From positions 186,001 to 250,000 of the forward strand of contig WACJ01000263.1 of NCBI GenBank assembly GCA_008973525.1: a stretch of DNA of 64,000 nt. The letters are read 5' to 3'. Positions 62,601 through 64,000 of this stretch are shown here, piece after piece. A model generated the notes under the pieces. It was given only the letters and a program-made list of their open reading frames with translations, had not been told where the DNA came from and ran no database searches. The position numbers and the translations under genes are program-made. Each line of letters opens with the position of its first letter. Position 1 is the first letter of the stretch. Source of the DNA: Stenopsyche tienmushanensis (taxonomy: Eukaryota; Arthropoda; Insecta; Trichoptera; Stenopsychidae).

Positions 62601-64000
62601 ATGTATATGTAAAATACGATATTCGGAAGTGATTCATTTAGCATTTCATAGCTAAAAGCTTCATTAAGCATCAATTTTTCCTTAGATTAAAGAAAATACA
62701 TCATATATCATTTTAAAAATATATCATCAGCTAAATAATTGGACTAAAATGTGTCAAATATTTAATTTCAGGTATGAAATCGTGTTTAATATAAAAGCAA
62801 TCCGCAATTGTTTGATTACGAAATCGACCAGCCTTGATCAATCAATAGTCTTAAGTTTAGATGGACGTTGTGAAAAATTGTACAGTGTGGTTCAAAAGAA
62901 CTGCTGGTGAAACAAATTCCAAAGGTGTCCAGGACTTCAAAATTCATGCAGTAAGAGCTCTCAGGTAAGGATAATAAGATTTACAAGATAAATTTAAGCT
63001 ATCATTTAATTTGTCATCTAAAATATACACACAAAATATTTGGTCTAATGGATGTTTAAATTCTTTATTTTAGGTAAGTCTTTCGAATAGCGCAATATCA
63101 AACCGAAATACCGAAGTTTTCAAATATACTCATACTTTGAGTTAAATACATAATGCGTAAAAATACGTAAAACCGAAACATAAATATTCTTCAGAATATT
63201 GTCGATTATTTTTTCTGATTTTACTGGATACATTTTCTTTTGTATGAGACGTATGATGTCTAGTAATATTGTCACTACTTCTTTCACTTGTACTCTCTGT
63301 GTCATTAATATTTTGGTCTGATTCACGATTTCATTTGGTAATAAATTTATCCATTGTAACGTAGGCGAGAACTCTCAGCTGAATACGGGGTCCTTTATTT
63401 ACCATAAAATGATAAATAAAGGACGCTTGTAACATTATTAACACATTGCTTGCGGGAACAGAGAATCATCATTTGCTGCCACTCACAGAATGCTGGAGAG
63501 GGTTATTTCTGTTTTCGGGATACTAGTTATTGAGTTGAGTCCAACCAACATACCGTGATCATTTTGTAATTTTAGTCTTTGAGAATGTAAATATGTTTTT
63601 GCATTATTTAATGATGATCATACGAGAAAAATACGTTCATTTTGTAAAATTCTACTTCATGAATATGGCTTTTTTTCACGTTATCATTCCTTTGTAAAAC
63701 ATGGATTGTGTGTTTATAATGTAATTAAACTAGACTTTTAACTAAGTTTATATACGCGTAAAGGATAATATACTGAAGATGCACATCTTCGTGAGTATTT
63801 AATTATTTTCTAATTTATTTTGTATTTAGTTTAATACATACCATACATGTCCAAGTCAAACAACCCCGCATACAAATTGTTAAGATAACCGATGAAATGT
63901 CGATAAACGGTAGTTTTAAGTCCATGATCGACCAAATATAACAGTTCATTGTTCAGTGCAAAAACAACCGTACTTGTTGGAAAACATTAAACATTTGGAA
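62601..64000. other. AT-rich right edge, no recognised gene
   Basis: Apart from the candidate exon and a recursive-splice-like site at 63061-63079, nothing is recognised. The minus-strand frame at 63120-63326 (68 codons) has no motif. Confidence 0.35.
62772..62964 (+). other. Candidate exon (start of an unknown transcript)
   Basis: A TTTAATTTCAG acceptor ends at 62771, and a strong CTCAG|GTAAGG donor follows at 62964/62965. Within it, an ATG at 62861 opens 34 codons to the donor (MDVVKNCTVWFKRTAG at its start). Upstream frames contain stops, so if real it would be a 5' UTR plus first-coding exon. No family is recognised. Confidence 0.25.

Overview
The window looks like insect nuclear DNA. 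It is AT-rich, has one multi-exon gene with short introns (mostly about 80-110 bp), and carries an interstitial (TTAGG)n tract. It also holds relics of hAT, mariner, pogo-like, piggyBac-like (TTAA) and PIF/Harbinger-like DNA transposons and two short LINE remnants. I cannot fix the order: the TTAGG tract and the CpG-containing GC patches fit Hymenoptera or Lepidoptera, but nothing here decides it. No bacterial operon, rRNA, convincing tRNA or CRISPR array was seen.

The only gene I can reconstruct with confidence is on the minus strand between about 3288 and 6903. Fourteen consecutive exons join in phase to give 577 residues of a secreted or membrane-anchored, cysteine-rich arthropod protein. 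Its repeated module resembles the uncharacterised DUF7042/7043/7044/7045 family (family names from memory). The first coding exon, with the start and signal peptide, is missing and must lie upstream, possibly tens of kilobases to the right.

Layout: 1-3287 is AT-rich 3' flank. 3288-6903 is the gene, with a piggyBac-like MITE in its largest intron. 8.6-15.7 kb holds a 1015-bp hAT element, its 471-bp deletion derivative, a pogo-like relic, and an unrecognised protein-coding relic (14690-15724). 16.8-27.7 kb holds TTAA MITEs, a palindromic Harbinger-like MITE, LINE and mariner scraps, a nested pogo-like/TTAA composite and a hAT C-terminal relic. 27.7-54 kb is mostly a gene desert with GC-richer patches, one degenerate mariner and one 88-bp hairpin. 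54-58 kb has another TTAA MITE, an unexplained 149-codon ORF and a TTAA element split by a pogo-like insertion. 60.3-62.6 kb holds a degenerate hAT transposase and an old, roughly 1-kb head-to-head inverted duplication with an in-frame conserved peptide. 62.77-63.08 kb has a spliced-exon candidate followed by a recursive-splice-like AG|GTAAGT.

Working view: the long stretch right of the gene is an intergenic or first-intron regulatory landscape that has absorbed many transposons. The features most likely to be undescribed are the 14.7-15.7 kb relic, the 61.6-62.6 kb inverted duplication and the two TTAA MITE families.
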